64,000 bases of DNA from Cryptomeria japonica (Eukaryota; Streptophyta; Pinopsida; Cupressales; Cupressaceae). Shown here one piece after another: positions 11,471 through 22,124 of this stretch (its first letter is position 1; the number at the start of each line of letters is the position of its first letter). The position numbers and the translations under genes were made by a program. The notes below the pieces were generated by a model, which was given only the letters and a program-made list of their open reading frames with translations, ran no database searches and had not been told where the DNA came from. The stretch lies in contig NC_081409.1 of NCBI RefSeq assembly GCF_030272615.1, positions 531,814,291-531,878,290 of the forward strand, given 5' to 3'.

Positions 11471-11591
11471 CCTTAGGCATTGATGTCAACTTAATGCAAG
11501 AATTCACATTGATAGACTTCTCCCTCTTTGACACAATGACAAAGGGTCAAGGTATTTTATACTCCCCCTTTGATTCATACCTATCTCCCCC
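11471..11591 (-). promoter_or_regulatory. Copia-A polypurine zone
   Basis: At least three purine-rich boxes on the minus strand (near 11470, 11520 and 11565) have AAGGGGGAG or AAAGAGGGAG cores, again beside CATTGATGTC or GACACAATGAC-type sequence. The first formed the Copia-A polypurine tract before Copia-B inserted inside it. Confidence 0.65.
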
Positions 11592-12230
11592 TTAGTCAAA
11601 TCTTCTCTTAGAGATTACAGCCGGTACTGAGACATACAACCTTGGACTTTCCCTATAATTAGCATGTGGTTCAAGAGTAATAGATGCTTCTATGAAATCC
11701 CCCTGAACCATATAACTCCTTACTAACCTAAGTGTATAAGGTAGGTGACATAACTCCCAACTTATGTTTAAGTACTCAAAAGTGCTTATCGACAATGGTT
11801 TGGTAAAAATATGTACCACTTTTTCTCCTATAGGTACATAGTACATCTTTACTTCATGTCCTTCAACCTTCTCTCTAAGAAAATGATACTTGATGGCTAT
11901 ATGCTTTGTCCTAGAATGCATCACTAGATTCTTTGATATGTTGATGGCACTTGAATAATCACACCAGATGGGAATAGGATTAGAGATGTCCATCTATATG
12001 TCCTTGAGGGTTTGCTTCATCCAAAGCACCTGATAGCAACACATAGAAGCAACAATGTATTCTTCTTCAACAGTCGATAGGTAGACTGAATCCTACTTCT
12101 TGGTATGCCATGAGACCAACCAGTCACCTAGGAAGAATGCACCACCACTTGTGCTCTTTCGATCATCAATGCAACCTACCCAATTGACATCAGTATATGC
12201 TTCCAAGAGGAATTCCCCTTGTTTAGGGTA
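11592..12230 (-). pseudogene. pol: Copia-A RNase H, degraded
   Basis: Homologous to copia RNase H: the blocks AINISKNLVMHSRTKHIAIKY and HIFTKPLS are clear. The third acidic position survives (WCDYSSAI), but the fourth, normally ADIFTKP, is VHIFTKP. The N-terminal part (12000-12230) has several stops and is recognisable only from fragments around the ADW and SGGAFFLG-type blocks. A 30-residue tail beyond the FTKPL block is not family-typical and may be read-through sequence. Confidence 0.8.
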
Positions 12231-13330
12231 TTACAATCCATAACTAAGTGTTCCTTGCAAGTATCTAAAAATTTTACTTATGACATTCATATGTGACTGC
12301 TTAGGTGCAGCTTGAAATCTAGCCACCATGCATACTGCCTGCACTATGTCCAGTCTAGATGCAGTAAGATACAATAAGTTGCCTATCACGAATCTATACA
12401 ATGTTTGATCCACCATCGATGATTCATCATTCTTGCTTAATTTTCTCCCAGTCACCATGGGAGTACTTACCAGTTGGCAGTCCTCCATTTAAAATTTCTT
12501 CAACATATCCTTTGCATACTTGGTTTGTGAGATAAAGATTCCCTTATCTTGTTGTGATATCTACAAACCAAGGAAGTATGTCAATTCTCCAAGCATTGAC
12601 ATCTCAAATTCTAACTGTATTTGATTAGAAAATTCTTTGCAAAGGGTCTCCTTGTTACCTTCAAAAATAATTTTATCTACATACACAACCACAATGGTCA
12701 TGTGGTTTCCATCTTTCTTGATGTATAAATTGTTGTCAGTACTCCCCTTTTTGAATCCTTTCTCCTCCAGGTATTGATCTAGCCTTGAATACCATGCTCT
12801 AGGAGCTTGCTTTAAACCATACAGGGCTTTCTTCAATTGACACACAAAGGTTTCATTATCATGTAGCAGAAACCCTTTTGGTTTCTCCATGTATACTTCT
12901 ACTTCCAAATTTCCATTGAGGAAGGTAGATTTTGCATCCATTTGATATAATTTATAACCCTTGTAGGCAGAAAAGGCTAGAAACATTCTAATTGCTTCTA
13001 ATCTAGGTACCGGTGCAAATTTTTCTTCAAAATAAATGCCCTCTAATTGAGAGTAACCCTTGCACACAAGTCTATCTTTATGCCTAACTATTTTACCTTC
13101 TTCATTCATCTTATTTCGGTAGACCCATTTGATGCCAATGATGTTCTTGTCTTTCAGTCTAGGGACTAATTCCCAAGTCTTGTTCTTCTCAATCTGCTGC
13201 AACTCTTCCATGGCATCCATCCATTTATGACTTTTATTTGCCTCATTGAATGTTGTAGGTTCTACTTCAGTCATGAGGCATAAGTTAACTTGTTCATCAT
13301 TTCAGGCAAGTCTTCTCCTAGTCTACACAC
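12231..13330 (-). pseudogene. pol: Copia-A reverse transcriptase, YVDD changed to YVDK
   Basis: A 237-codon block (12561-13274) holds the canonical RVT_2 motifs: [62 protein letters not shown]. The catalytic loop reads VVYVDKIIF, so the second aspartate is lysine. The block KYAKDMLKKF and the frame at 12231-12488 (STPMVTGRKLSKNDESS, YRFVIGNLLYLTASRLDIV) continue the connection towards RNase H, separated by stops at 12558-12560 and 12489-12491. The product would be catalytically dead. Confidence 0.9.
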
Positions 13331-14240
13331 CATCACTCTTATTACCTAAAATCTTCTCTTCTGGGTGGTTTATCTGCACATACCGGTTAGGATCCTTTTT
13401 GGATGCTTCTTCTAGTTCATTATTTGACTGAGCTTCCTCACCTTCATCACCAAAATCATCATACCGGTTTACCTGTGATTGACTTCCTTTGTGCATATCC
13501 TCATCAACTCTTACATGCACACTCTCAATGAGTCTTCTTAGTCTTTTTTTGTAGCATTTATAGGCCTTGCTGTTAGATGAGTAACCAAGGAAGATTCCTT
13601 CATCACTCTTGGAATCAAAACTACGTAGACCATCCATATCTCTCTTGATAAAACACTTTCTTCCAAATACCTTGAAATATTTGACTGATGGTTTCTGGTC
13701 ATACCACAACTCATAAGGTGTCATTCTGCTATTTGTTTCTTAGTTGAACCCGGTTCAAGGTATACACAATAGTATGAGTTGCTTCCTTCCAATATATGTT
13801 TGGAAAATTGGCCTCATTTAACATGGTTCTAGCCATCTCCTTGACTATCCCGTTCTTCATTTCTACCACACAATTTTGTTGTGGTGTCCTAGGGGCTGAG
13901 TATTGCCTTCTAATTCCATGTCTTTCATAGTAATCTTCAAACTCATTTGATGTGAACTCTCCACCTCGGTTTGATCTTAGATATTTCAGCTTACACCCAC
14001 TTTCCTTCTAAACCATCTTCCTAAAGATCTTGAATCTGTCAAATGCTTGTGATTTATCTTGTAGGAAAGTGACCCATGTAATTATTGAATAGTCATAAAT
14101 GAAGAGCATAAAATATCTTTTATCAACAAGAGATCTTGTCCTAGTTGGACCACACATATCTATATGTACAATTTCAAGTGGTCTTGAGGTGTTGTGCTCT
14201 TTTATTCTAAAGCTCACCGTAGTCTTCTTCCCTTTCACAC
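13323..14240 (-). pseudogene. pol: Copia-A integrase, C-terminal part (interrupted by X)
   Basis: Starting just inside the insertion point of X, this is integrase from the end of the zinc finger onward: IVHIDMCGPTRTRSL (first Asp), SNRGGEFTSNEFE, where the second catalytic Asp is Asn, PRTPQQNCVVEMKN (Glu retained), then ELWYDQKPSVKYFKVFGRK and GIFLGYSSNSKAYKC. Stops and a frame change lie around 13725-13760 and 13980-14010. The N-terminal half, with the zinc-finger histidines and cysteines, is 18 kb away at 32205-32330 because X inserted between them. Confidence 0.88.
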
Positions 14241-14952
14241 TATTGGTTCCCAAAACCATAGATTGGAAAACTTAAGGATTTGCCAAGCCCTTAACTGATC
14301 CAACTAGCCTTGGCCAACGAACAGGGATGGTCAAAGATCAAATCCCTCTGCACTTAAGGCTCCACTGAACCTGGGTGGGTATACATCTCCCTCTCAAGCA
14401 CAAAAAGAGTTATTTAAAGTGGATTTAAGTTTTATGGTTAGCAAATGCAAAACTAACAAATGATTGTTCCGCAATATTGCTTTATTGTGTGCTTTATGTG
14501 AATGCTTTCGAAAAGAAATGAAAATGATTATGATTCTATCTTGAGAATAAGATGCTTTCAAGACTTAAAATAAATATGCAAAGATCAGTTCATATAAGGT
14601 TTGGGAAGAATTTTTCTCTATCAAGGACCTTAAATGCATAACAAACCAGGACCTTAAAATATAAATAATAGACCAGTGCCTCTATCCAGGGATATTTATG
14701 ACACTTTGTGGACAAGAGATCTTATCAACTCTAGAGACAATATTAATCATCAACTATGAAGGTTTTAGTATGTGCTACACAAACAATGAAAACCCAATCT
14801 CACATTTAATGTAACAGCATGTGATGGCACATCATAGAAAATCAAATGACAGATTTATCAAGAGGACAAAGATAACTCATCAACACAAAAGTATGCAGAA
14901 TATTTAGAAAAGAAACAATGAACCTTGTATATTAATCTTTAGGAAATGATTG
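14241..14952. other. Left arm of insertion X, no gene seen
   Basis: 712 bp between the X terminus and the Gypsy-A 5' LTR, AT-rich, with no open frame of note and no recognised domain. The last five bases (14948-14952, GATTG) are the Gypsy-A target-site duplication. Confidence 0.6.
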
Positions 14953-14978
14953 TGTAGACACCCAAAATTGTCCAGTCT

Positions 14979-15210
14979 AATTAAATAAATATTTTATTTG
15001 TTTAATTATCTAAGCTTAATTATTCTATTAATTAAATAAATCTTTATTTATTTAATTAATTCATTTATCCTCTTCTAGCCTTATTTCTCATTTAAATAAA
15101 TACATTTGTTTATTTAAATAGCCCTTGTCCTAAATTAAATAAATATCTTATTTATTTAATTGATCTCACTTCTTCTATTAATTAAATAAATCTTTATTTA
15201 TTTAATTAAT
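14979..15210. repeat. Five AT-rich hairpins in Gypsy-A U3
   Basis: Palindromes at 14979-15008, 15027-15060, 15090-15119, 15133-15161 and 15177-15210 all have TTAAATAAAT-type left arms and ATTTATTTAA-type right arms around a short loop. The second and fifth are identical, including flanking bases. The same five occur in the 3' LTR (about 28730-28961). Confidence 0.9.
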
Positions 15211-15370
15211 TCATTAACCTTTTCTACCCATGACACATGTCATTCATCTCTTAATTCATACACTACCTACCCCTTTCATTATTTTATTATTTCTTTTACC
15301 TACCCTCTAATCATAGCCGACCTCCTTTTACACCTCTCAATCTTATCCCTCCATTTCATATAGTGTCTTC

Positions 15371-15378
15371 TATATAAG
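15371..15378 (+). promoter_or_regulatory. Gypsy-A LTR TATA box
   Basis: TATATAAG about 420 bp into the LTR, downstream of the hairpin array. The 3' LTR has the same box at 29122-29129. Confidence 0.7.
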
Positions 15379-15722
15379 GAGATGCTTCCTTCATTATCAA
15401 CCCTAATGAATCATCTTAATGACTTGACTAAATTACGATCCTACTTGCAACCACATTCCGTTCTTTGTTGAGCTCTTGTGCACATAAAAGCTGAGAGCAA
15501 ATATATCAAGCAAGATCAATGGAGATAGGAAGAATGGAGATCCAAACCCTATTGGACATGTGATGGTATAATCTTTGTGATTTCATTTGATTTGCATTGT
15601 CTTAGGTAATCTTCATATGTTATGGTGGATCTTTGTTGTTGTTAGGCTAGGGTTTTGTGGTTGAATTCATTTAGCCTTTCAATATCGTTATTATTGTTTT
15701 TCCATTTTCACCATATACTTTT

Positions 15723-15740
15723 TGGCACGCCGGGTGGGAC
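15723..15740 (+). promoter_or_regulatory. Gypsy-A candidate primer binding site
   Basis: TGGCACGCCGGGTGGGAC lies three bases after the LTR end, where a tRNA primer site is expected. It resembles the TGGCGCC-type sites of Tat and Athila elements. The priming tRNA cannot be named without a comparison against plant tRNA 3' ends. Confidence 0.6.
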
Positions 15741-15830
15741 TCTTGTCCCTTTAGCATTTAACATCCTTGTTGCAGACTTTGTATTTTGAAGTTGCAGATC
15801 TGACGTTTTCGGCAGCATTTTGATATTCCC

Positions 15831-16095
15831 GCGTCTGCACACTTTCGGATCGCGTTTTTGTTTTTCTGGCCCATTTGCGACATCTGGAATCGCGTCTATG
15901 TTACTTGCAGTATTTTATTTTGCAGGTTCCAGGAAAGTGCGTTTGTGTTATTAAGTTGCGTCTGCGGTGTTTTTAGCCCCGTCTGTGTTCGAAAGTCGTG
16001 TCTGTGTTCTGTAGCCGCGTCTGTGTCTCACAGAACTGCGTTTGTGTCACGAAGTCGTGTCTGTGTTGAGGGTAATCGCATCTGTGTTCACCAGT
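15831..16095 (+). repeat. Leader repeat cluster 1 (GCGTCTGTGTT family)
   Basis: About ten degenerate copies of a GCGTCTGTGTT-like motif at irregular spacing of roughly 15-50 bp. Clear ones lie near 15890, 15940, 15980, 16000, 16020, 16037, 16058 and 16080. A 178-codon open frame overlaps them but has no protein-like features. Confidence 0.85.
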
Positions 16096-17308
16096 TTCAA
16101 ATTTTGGGTTTATTGATTCAGTTTTGGGATTTTGCATTTAGGGTTTCAGATCTGGTTTATTTTGAGCTAACATTTTCAGATCTAGCTGACGAAATTGGTG
16201 CAGCTTGTCTTGAAAGCAAAATCGTTTGTTTGAAGACCCCTATTTTCACAAAGTCTTTTGGGTTTAAAATTTACCTAACTTGTGTGCTTGCAGGAAGGGG
16301 TGATTATTTGAAACAATCCAAACTACTAACAACTCTTTGGTGCAGGTCCTTGGCAAGGGTTTTTGGATTTTTATTGTGTGCCTTGTTTTCATAGACTAGC
16401 AAACACTTCAATTGGTGCACTAAAATTGAATCATTGTCTTTTGTGTCTTGAGCAATAGGCTCTTTTTGTTTAATGTTTAGAGGGCCTGTCTTCCCGTGTG
16501 GTCATTAGGACTACTAGTGAGAAGAGAACGACCCAAGTGGTAGCAAGGAAAACCCACCTCTTCCGAACCACTATAAACAACTGTATTCATGGTGAAAACT
16601 ATGGATAATGTGTGCTGATTAGTTCATACTGACACCATGTCTCCCCATAAACTAGTTTGATCAAATTTATTTGATCAGTTGTAGGGCATAACCCCTACTG
16701 GTTGGGAGCCTTCTGTATTTATAGAGCTGAAAGTGTCGCATGTATGGCCACACGAGCAGATGCCCTTACTAGCACCTTTTTGTTTTAGAAGCCCAAATCC
16801 TTCTAGTTGTTGGGGCAGGAGGTCAGACCTTTGGTAGCGGCCCACACACATACGATTCTTAGTAGAGATACAAAGTTCACCACGGGGAGTTTTCGTGGGG
16901 ACTGATGCTTGGCTGACTTGAGAAGTGAGTGCCGAGGGTGGAGCCAGTGAGGTCAAGAATCTAAGTATCCGCTCTGAATAGCATAGCCTCGGGGGTAAAA
17001 CCCCATGTGGGATCAACAACTATTGTCTTGGCCAGCCATAAGAATTGTGCTTGACTTATTTTAAACATTCAAAACATTCAAGACCAAACAGCAAAACATT
17101 GTGTCTTTTGTGTCTTCAAGTGTATGCAAAACATTTTTTTACATCAAACAACACACTTTTATTGGAGTCATTTTTGAGTCTAGACACTTGCAAACATTGG
17201 GTCTTCATCAATACTATGTCCTCTTATCACGAAAAACAGTCAAATAGTCAGATTTGGTCACAACCAAATGACTTCACAGATTGGAAAAAATTGCACAAAT
17301 TTTGCAGA
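16096..17308 (+). other. Gypsy-A leader between repeat clusters
   Basis: Non-coding as far as I can see. It includes a short palindrome TGATCAAAT-TT-ATTTGATCA (16658-16677). A 114-codon minus-strand frame at 16675-17019 matches no family I know and shows no start context. GGTGAAAAC, which recurs in the 3' region, occurs near 16590. Confidence 0.6.
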
Positions 17309-17498
17309 AATGCGTCTATGTCTGACATAATAGCGTCTATGTTGTATAACTGCGTCTGTGAAGGACAGAAACGCATTTGTGTTCCCAGAATCAACATTGC
17401 AATTTTCACAAAATCTCAGAGGCACGTTTGTGTTGAAAAGAGCCACGTTTGTGTCGGGAAACCGCATATGTGAAGTATACAGGTGTGTCTATGTTCGG
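17309..17498 (+). repeat. Leader repeat cluster 2 (GCGTCTATGTT family)
   Basis: About eight more copies of the cluster 1 motif (GCGTCTATGTC, GCGTCTGTGAA, CACGTTTGTGTT and similar), all in the same orientation, ending about 490 bp before gag. Confidence 0.85.
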
Positions 17499-17987
17499 AA
17501 TTGAAAAAACTGTTACAGTCCAGCAAACAAACACAGTCAGTTTCGGAATTCTTGAGCTTCCTAGGTCATTTCTCTAGGGTTTCATTTAACATTCAACCTG
17601 TCTTTGGGTCTCACAAAGTCCATCATTGCTTCACACCTCACATTACATTCACAATTGTCTAAACTTGAGTCAAAAGGTCACTTGCTTATCCTCATCATAC
17701 TTTGTCAACACACTACATACAACAACACTTTGCTAAGTGGTCCCTCATCAAGGTTTCTTACCTTTGGGTCTCATTTGGTCTTACTTAGAGTCAAGGTCAA
17801 CTTACCTCATCAAGAGAAACTATCCCCTCTTTGGAAGTCACACCTACTCTACTACATACATACTTGGTCTTACACTTTGGACATTGCAAGTACACCTCAG
17901 ATTCATTTACATTCCATCCAACTCTTGGTCTTCCATACTTTTTCCATTTTTCATCTAGTCTCACACATCTCGGTCAATACCTAGTTC

Positions 17988-19808
17988 ATGGTTGAAACCC
18001 GTCTTCAAAAATCTAGGAGAGAAACTAAAGAGGCTCAAGAGTCCGCAAACATGAGTTCTTATGAGTATGACAATGATATCTTTTTCAATTCTAATCATAC
18101 TACATTACCTCATGATTTTGACATGTCTCAAATAATGGAAAATCGACCTTTGAAACAACCTCACTCCAACATGGATCAAAGGAGACCTAATAGTGGAGGA
18201 AATAGAGGACCACATATGGTACCTGAATCACCATCATCTTAGTTTCAAAAACTAGAGGTCCCACATACACATGGTCAAGTATATGATACTCATCTTCGCA
18301 GACCATTATGGAAGTCTTATGCAGACAGATATGCTCAATCACATACCAATGCTAAGGATCAAACACCAAAGCAATTGAATATTCAAAGGCATGCTCAAAA
18401 TTTGGACACAAGGAAACCACGTGTCAAATTTGGGGGCAACACATTAGAACATGACATGCCTGTAGAGTATGGTATACATGCACAAAATAGATATGGTGTT
18501 CCTCAACATGAATCTATACCAAGTGGTCCATATACGTAGCATAATTATAGACCTCCTCCATATGAACATGTGTATGATCAATATCATCCATATATACAAC
18601 ATGCTCCTCTTGCAATTGGTGCCTCAAGCATAGGGTATGGTCCAAGAAGTCGATCTCCACCTAAGAGCAATTTGGAACAACAAATCAGGGACTTACAAAA
18701 GAAAATGGAGGACATAAATACACCAAAGCCAACATACACAATGAGAGACATATGTCCTTATCCATTTGATAAGAGAATTCCAATGCCTCCATTTCCTACA
18801 CACTTTGTGACGCCTAAATTTGATAAGTATAGAGGAAAAGGGGATCCTAAGGCACACATAAGATAGTTTTTCACAGCCTGCATTGAGGTAGCAGCAGAAG
18901 AGACATATTTGATGAGATTATTCCCACAAAGCTTAGGTGATCAAGATATGGAATGGTTCTCCCAACTTCCACCTGGCATTAAGTCATGGGGTGACTTAGC
19001 AGAGGCATTTATTCAACATTTCTCCTATAATATAGAGACAGACATATCAGTCACTACCTTGTGCAACACCAAGCAAAAAGAGGGAGAATCTTTTGCATCA
19101 TTTTTACAAAGATGGAGAAATTTAGCCAGCAGATGCTCTTGTGAAATTCCACAAAAACAAATGGTAGAAATGTTCACCCAGAATGTTAACAAAGAGATTG
19201 GTTATGACTTAAGAAAAGATTGTTTGTCCACCTTCAAGGACATCATTGAAAAAGGCTTAGCGACAGAGAAGGTCCTAATTAAACAAGGAGTCATTAAGAT
19301 ATTCAAGGAAAACAAAGATGACTTCAAAGGAAAAGACAAGCCAAGATTTTGGAATAAAAACAAGAACACAGTCAATGATGGTGTTGTTGACGCAAACACA
19401 GTGTGACCCAAATTCATCTTTTCGAGATCAAGTTCTACAAACAATCAAGTGAATACTCAAACAACTTCTAGATCATGAAGGAAGTACACTCCATTGGGAG
19501 AACCACCTGAGTCAATCTTCAAGAAGCTAGTGGCAAACAAGGTAATCACAGTTCCAGATTTTCCTCCATATGAACCAAAGGTTAAACCAAATTGGTGGAA
19601 TGATGATGAGTATTGTGAATTTCATAAGAGCAAGGGTCATAAGACAAGAAATTGCCATCGACTGAAGAACATCATACAAGATCTCATTGATAGGGGTGAC
19701 ATTGAGATTGAAGGGCACTCATCCAATCAAGAACATGAGATGTTTAAGGAACCATTCTCAAAACATGACAAGGGAAAAGCTAAAGCCACAGATGACCAAA
19801 CCAACTAA
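17988..19808 (+). pseudogene. gag: Gypsy-A gag
   Basis: Gag builds the particle and packages RNA. I start it at the ATG at 17988 because the same frame then stays open through the whole protein except for isolated stops at 18240, 18537, 18864, 19404 and 19473 or so. Order: basic N-terminus (VETRLQKSRRE), a Pro/Tyr/His-rich linker with a coiled coil (LEQQIRDLQKKMEDI), the entry to the capsid domain (FVTPKFDKYRGKGDPKAHIR), the Retrotrans_gag core (DQDMEWFSQLPPGIKSW, EGESFASFLQRWRNLA), and the Tat-type knuckle CEFHKSKGHKTRNC (CX2HX4HX4C, about 19615-19656). The stop at 18864 falls where the family has Gln, and TAA at 19806 also looks like a former Gln codon. Confidence 0.92.
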
Positions 19809-20918
19809 ACCAGAGCATCCTACAACTATGATTCAACTATCAATCACATTTCGATGGACAATTATGTCTCTACTATTATCATCAAGGACAAAACGTCTGA
19901 GAATTCTACCCGGAGACCCAGGATTGTCCTAAAAGGTGTTGGATCTTCTTCTGAACCTACCTCTAAATGTCATGTTACAACCCACCGAGGTAAAATCACT
20001 TTGCAAGGTGCTCCAACTAAAAACACCACTTTCTCATCAACCAAACCTGAGTATGACCTTGTAGAACACTTAGGGAAGACACCCGCGCTCATCTCCATCC
20101 TTGAGCTATTACGCATATCCCCCGCTCATAAAGCCATTCTTGACAAAATCTTGAGAGAAACTATCGTTCCTACTGATCTGAACGTGGACTAGTTTCAAGC
20201 CATGGTGGGATACCTTTCCGTTCCACATTCCCTTACACTCACAGAAGCCGATGACACCTCCGTAAGTCAGCCACATAATGCACCGCTACACGTTGAAGCC
20301 TTCATACACAAACATCGAATAAAAAGAGTCCTGATAGATGGAGGAGCAGGTCTAAACATTTGTACATTGAGCACTATTAAACAATTGGGATATTCTGATA
20401 AGGCTGTGAATTCTACAAATCAAATCACCATCAAGGCATATGATGACGAAGAGCGTTCATCCAAGGGCACGGTCACCCTACCTCTCAGAGTTGGGCCAAT
20501 TACAAAGGATGTGGTTTGTCAAGTCCTAGACCTAGATCTCACTTATAACATATTACTAGGATGTCCTTGGATTCATGAAATGAGGGCAGACCCATCCACA
20601 TATCACCAATGCATTAAGTTTCCTCATAATGGAGTGGAAATAACAGTTAACGGTGATCCTAATCCGTTCATATACTGCAATAACTTGAGATCAAAGACTG
20701 AGACCATCATTCCCAGTAATTGTGAAGCTGTTCCTTCCTTAGCATACATTGATCCTGAGTCATTAAAACCCTCGACATCAAAACAAGGTGAGCTTAAAGG
20801 CAAGTTTCAAGACAAGGGCATGGGGGAATACACTTTAAATAAAACCATGTACTTACGACAAGTCATGAGCTCCCCAAAAGAATATGGAAGACCACATCCT
20901 AACAAGTAATTATCCATC
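19809..20918 (+). pseudogene. pol: Gypsy-A aspartic protease
   Basis: Same frame as gag. The retropepsin active site reads VLIDGGAGLNI with the catalytic Asp at codon 20337-20339; Tat elements use DGG or DSG here. Downstream are DVVCQVLDLDLTYNILLG and CPWIHEMRADPSTYHQ, the second conserved protease segment. A TAG at 20190-20192 (most simply a former CAG) separates the N-terminal linker (SAHKAILDKIL-like region) from the protease core, and a TAA at 20907-20909 ends the block. The active site itself is intact. Confidence 0.9.
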
Positions 20919-22124
20919 ATGATACTCAAATGGGACCCTACTACCTTTCAAAGATGGGGTGAACTAGAAGAGGAAGATTTATACAAAATTCTTTACAAAG
21001 ACATTGAAGATGACACACAAGACCACATTAGTCTACTATGTGAGAAATATGGCAAAGGCTTCAAAATTCTACAAAAATTCGGGTATGATGGAAAAAGCCC
21101 TCTTGGGTTACGAAAGGAAGGCATCATTGAACCTTTACAACCTGAATTGACTTTCAAAAAGGGACGTTCGAAAGGACTTGGTTTCTTAACTTCCAAGGTC
21201 CACACCTAAAGGACAGAAGAAGCCTTACAAATCAAAGCTGCCAAAATTCAACAAGAGGATCGCTATTCCATAGATTCCAATGAATGGGAATGGGGTTCAG
21301 ATAAGTCCTCCAGTGACTACGCGCTCACTGAGACATTCAGAGAGCTAGATGAACCCACAGAAGAAGAGGAATTTTATAACAAGTTCAGAGTTGGTCAAGA
21401 AACAACCCATGAGGATTCCACATAGTCCTTGTCTCAAGGTCCTAGGTTGAAATCACATAGGATGAGAACACCTGTCCTAGAATGCGCTACTAGTGATGAT
21501 AATTTGGATCCGTTCGTGATCGAGACTGATGAGGGGAGTGCCATCGATGACTCGATAATTACCTTGACATACCCGAATATAACTACATCTTCACTCTTAG
21601 CCCCGCTAACTTCAAAGACATTAATGGCCTTCCCCTTGTTCACCACCAACTCATTGACTGGGATCATGAAGGACCTGCATAGTTTGACAGATTCCAAAAT
21701 GATGAAGCTTTTATTGACTATCTAGGCATATGAGATGATCTTCCTCCTGGGGACCATAAAGCGGGACACACTATAGAACTCAACAACATGGCATATTTTG
21801 GTGAGGGTGTCAGACCTTCCAGTCGCAAAAATGTGAAAATAAGAACAAATCAAGGGTCTTATGGTGAAAACCACACTGTGGCGCTGTCTGACCCCAAAGA
21901 AGTAAAAAGAAAGGACGTATCTAAGGGCAAAAACCTCTCTGAGGCACCCGAAGATGGAAGGCTCGACATTCTCCCAGCATCATATGAGGAAAAGTCATCC
22001 ATGTTGGTAGAGGAGACTATCAAAACAAACATTGGTACAGAAGAGGTTCCACACAACATATTCCTAGCTCAATTGTTGACAGAGTCAGAAAGGTCAAAAT
22101 TCATAAGTTTCTTCAAAGAATGAC
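20919..22124 (+). pseudogene. pol: Gypsy-A protease-RT linker with G-patch-like segment
   Basis: In frame with protease, 20919-21209 contains GFKILQKFGYDGKSPLGL followed by KEGIIEPLQ, which fits the G-patch pattern (aromatic-Gly, spaced glycines, then GI.EP). G-patches bind RNA or helicases and also follow the protease in betaretroviruses. Downstream is an acidic spacer with TAG at 21423 and a frame change around 21550. From there the pol frame is offset and continues through FGEGVRPSSRKN and an acidic/Lys-rich stretch to 22121. The G-patch assignment rests on spacing of Gly and aromatic residues only. Confidence 0.6.

Larger units (their letters stand above)
14953..15719 (+). repeat. Gypsy-A 5' LTR
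   Basis: Starts TGTAGACACCC and ends ATATACT, where the partner copy ends ATATACA. Its U3 holds five consecutive AT-rich palindromes and a TATATAAG box at 15371-15378. Transcription would then start near 15400. Confidence 0.94.

Noticed and set aside
15858-16394. 178-codon plus-strand open frame in the Gypsy-A leader
   Set aside because: It runs through the degenerate GCGTCTGTGTT repeats and lies upstream of the real gag start; Cys/Val/Phe content comes from the repeat itself.
16675-17019. 114-codon minus-strand frame in the Gypsy-A leader
   Set aside because: No recognisable domain, splice context or promoter; unlike the PMD gene there is nothing around it that supports a gene.
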